Assembly: GCA_026874595.1 (NCBI GenBank)
Contig: CM049311.1
Span: forward strand, 40,179,676-40,243,675
Direction: 5' to 3'
DNA length: 64,000 nt
Source of the DNA: Sipunculus nudus
Taxonomy: Eukaryota > Annelida > Sipuncula > Golfingiida > Sipunculidae
The translations under genes were made by a program, and so were the position numbers. Shown here piece by piece: positions 62,615-64,000 of the stretch. The notes beneath the pieces are model-generated. The model did not search any database. It saw only the letters and a program-made list of their open reading frames with translations, and was not told the DNA's origin. Each line of letters starts with the position of its first letter. Position 1 is the first letter of the stretch.

Positions 62615-64000
62615 GTAAGTTAACTGGACTGTGTGTGATTTATATGTAGGTAAACAGGACTGTGTGTGATTTACATGTAGGTAAACAGGACTGTGTGCAA
62701 TTTACATGCAGGTAAACCAGACCGTTTGTGATTTACATGCAGGTAAACAGGACTGTGTGTGATTTACATGCAGGTTAAGAGGACTGTGTGTGATTTACAT
62801 GTAGGTTAAGAGGACTGTGTGCAATTTACATGTAGGAAAACAGGACTGTGTGTGATTTACATGTAGGTTAATAGGACTGTGTGCAATTTACTTGCAGGAA
62901 AACAGGACTGTTTGTGATTTACATGTAGGTTAAGAGGACTGTGTGCAATTTACATGCAGGTAAACAGGACTGTGTGTGATTTACATGTAGGTTAAGAGGA
63001 CTGTGTGCAATTTACTTGTGGGTTAAGAGGACTGTGTGCAATTTACATGCAGGAAAACAGGATTGTGTGTGATTTACATGTAGGTTAAGAGGACTGTGTG
63101 TGATTTACATGTAGGTTAAGAGGACTGTGTGCAATTTACATGCAGGAAAACAGGACTGTGCAATTTACATGCAGGAAAACAGGACTGTGTGTGATTTACA
63201 TGTAGGTCAAAAGGACTGTGTGCAATTTACATGCAGGAAAACAGGACTGTGCAATTTCCATGCAGGAAAACAGGACTGTGTGTGATTTACATGTAAGTAA
63301 ACAGGACTGTGTGATTTACATGCAGGTAAACAGGACTGTGTGTGATTTACATGCAGGTAAACAGGACTGTGTGTGATTTACATGCAGGTAAACAGGACTG
63401 TGTGTGATTTACATGCAGGTAAACAGGACTGTGTGTGATTTACATGTAGGTTAAGAGGACTGTGTGTGATTTACATGCAGGAAAATAGGACTGTGTGTGA
63501 TTTACATGTAGGTTAAGAGGACTGTGTGCAATTTACATGCAGAAAAAAACAGGACTGTGCAATTTACATGCAGGAAAACAGGACTGTGTGTGATTTACAT
63601 GTAGGTTAAGAGGACTGTGTGCAATTTACATGCAGGAAACAGGACTGTGTGTGATTTACATGTAGGCTAAGAGGACTGTGTGCAATTTACATGCAGGAAA
63701 ACAGGACTGTGTGTGATTTACATGTAGGTTAAGAGGACTGTGTGCAATTTACATGTAGGTTAAGAGGACTGTGTGCAATTTACATGTAGGTTAAGAGGAC
63801 TGCGTGTGATTTACATGTAGGTTAAGAGGACTGTGTGGAATTTACATGCAGGAAAACAGGACTGTGTGTGATTTACATGTAGGTTAAGAGGACTGTGCAA
63901 TTTACATGCAGGAAAACAGGACTGTGGGTGATTTACATGTAGGTTAAGAGGACTGTGTGCAATTTACATGCAGGAAAACAGGACTGTGTGTGTTTTACAT
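62615..64000 (+). repeat. 31-bp minisatellite starting at a splice donor; each unit GT...AG
   Basis: The unit is GTAAACAGGACTGTGTGTGA-TTTACATGCAG, with GTTAAGAGG and GAAAACAGG variants; roughly 44 units to the window's edge, where it continues. The first unit begins with the true donor GTAAGT of the exon ending at 62614. Successive units meet as ...TGCAG|GTAA..., a combined acceptor-donor junction. Confidence 0.96.

Overview
This is a eukaryotic, AT-rich, intron- and repeat-dominated window. It carries the middle and 3' part of one plus-strand gene, a LRRK-family (Roco) protein kinase. The closest match by eye is the LRRK1-like protostome Lrrk type. The organism is most likely a mollusc, probably a bivalve. 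The reasons are the protostome-style LRRK kinase, multi-kilobase introns, and many dispersed elements with a short hairpin next to (CCGTCCGTC)n and tandem 'ATATCTCGGGAACC' monomers, a pattern I associate with molluscan genomes. This is recognition, not a database result.

Gene layout. Fifteen exons have canonical AG/GT borders and matching reading phases: COR at 9617-9810 and 16712-17793; a pre-kinase linker in two alternative versions at 21618-21771 and 25719-25914; kinase at 38730-38843, 39724-39816, 44542-44793, 45500-45751, 52774-52911 and 53875-54088; kinase tail and WD40 region at 54299-54420, 57212-57303, 59920-60153, 60950-61125 and 62489-62614. The ankyrin/LRR/ROC part lies left of the window and the rest of the WD40 domain lies right of it. 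One path through the exons encodes about 1,080-1,095 residues. All core kinase motifs are intact, so the enzyme looks catalytically competent.

Two things stand out. First, the two linker exons look like diverged duplicates. Both are 3n+1 long, enter in the same phase and leave in the same phase, so only one can be used per in-frame transcript: a candidate mutually exclusive exon pair just before the kinase. Second, five exon-intron borders of this gene sit at the edge of a tandem array, and in four of them the repeat unit contains a copy of the gene's own splice site plus adjoining exon sequence. They are a 67-bp acceptor array (23 decoys), two ~42-bp donor arrays, a 38-bp acceptor array, and a 31-bp array starting at a donor whose monomers each run GT...AG. 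Coding exons appear to have seeded minisatellites loaded with decoy splice sites.

The introns are filled with mobile DNA: a hAT-like element with an exact 8-bp target duplication (35495-37699) holding a ~150-bp palindrome; three TA-flanked inverted-repeat elements (19248-21101, 21920-22926, 45909-51026); a ~6.2-kb insertion with long inverted arms (about 3161-9325); a ~500-bp MITE (647-1149); six copies of an AGCTCAGCTG-hairpin element plus relatives; a LINE reverse-transcriptase fossil; and monomers carrying the palindrome GGTGGCGCCACC. No RNA gene, second protein gene, CRISPR array or promoter could be supported. Coordinates were counted by hand and may be off by a base or two for repeats.
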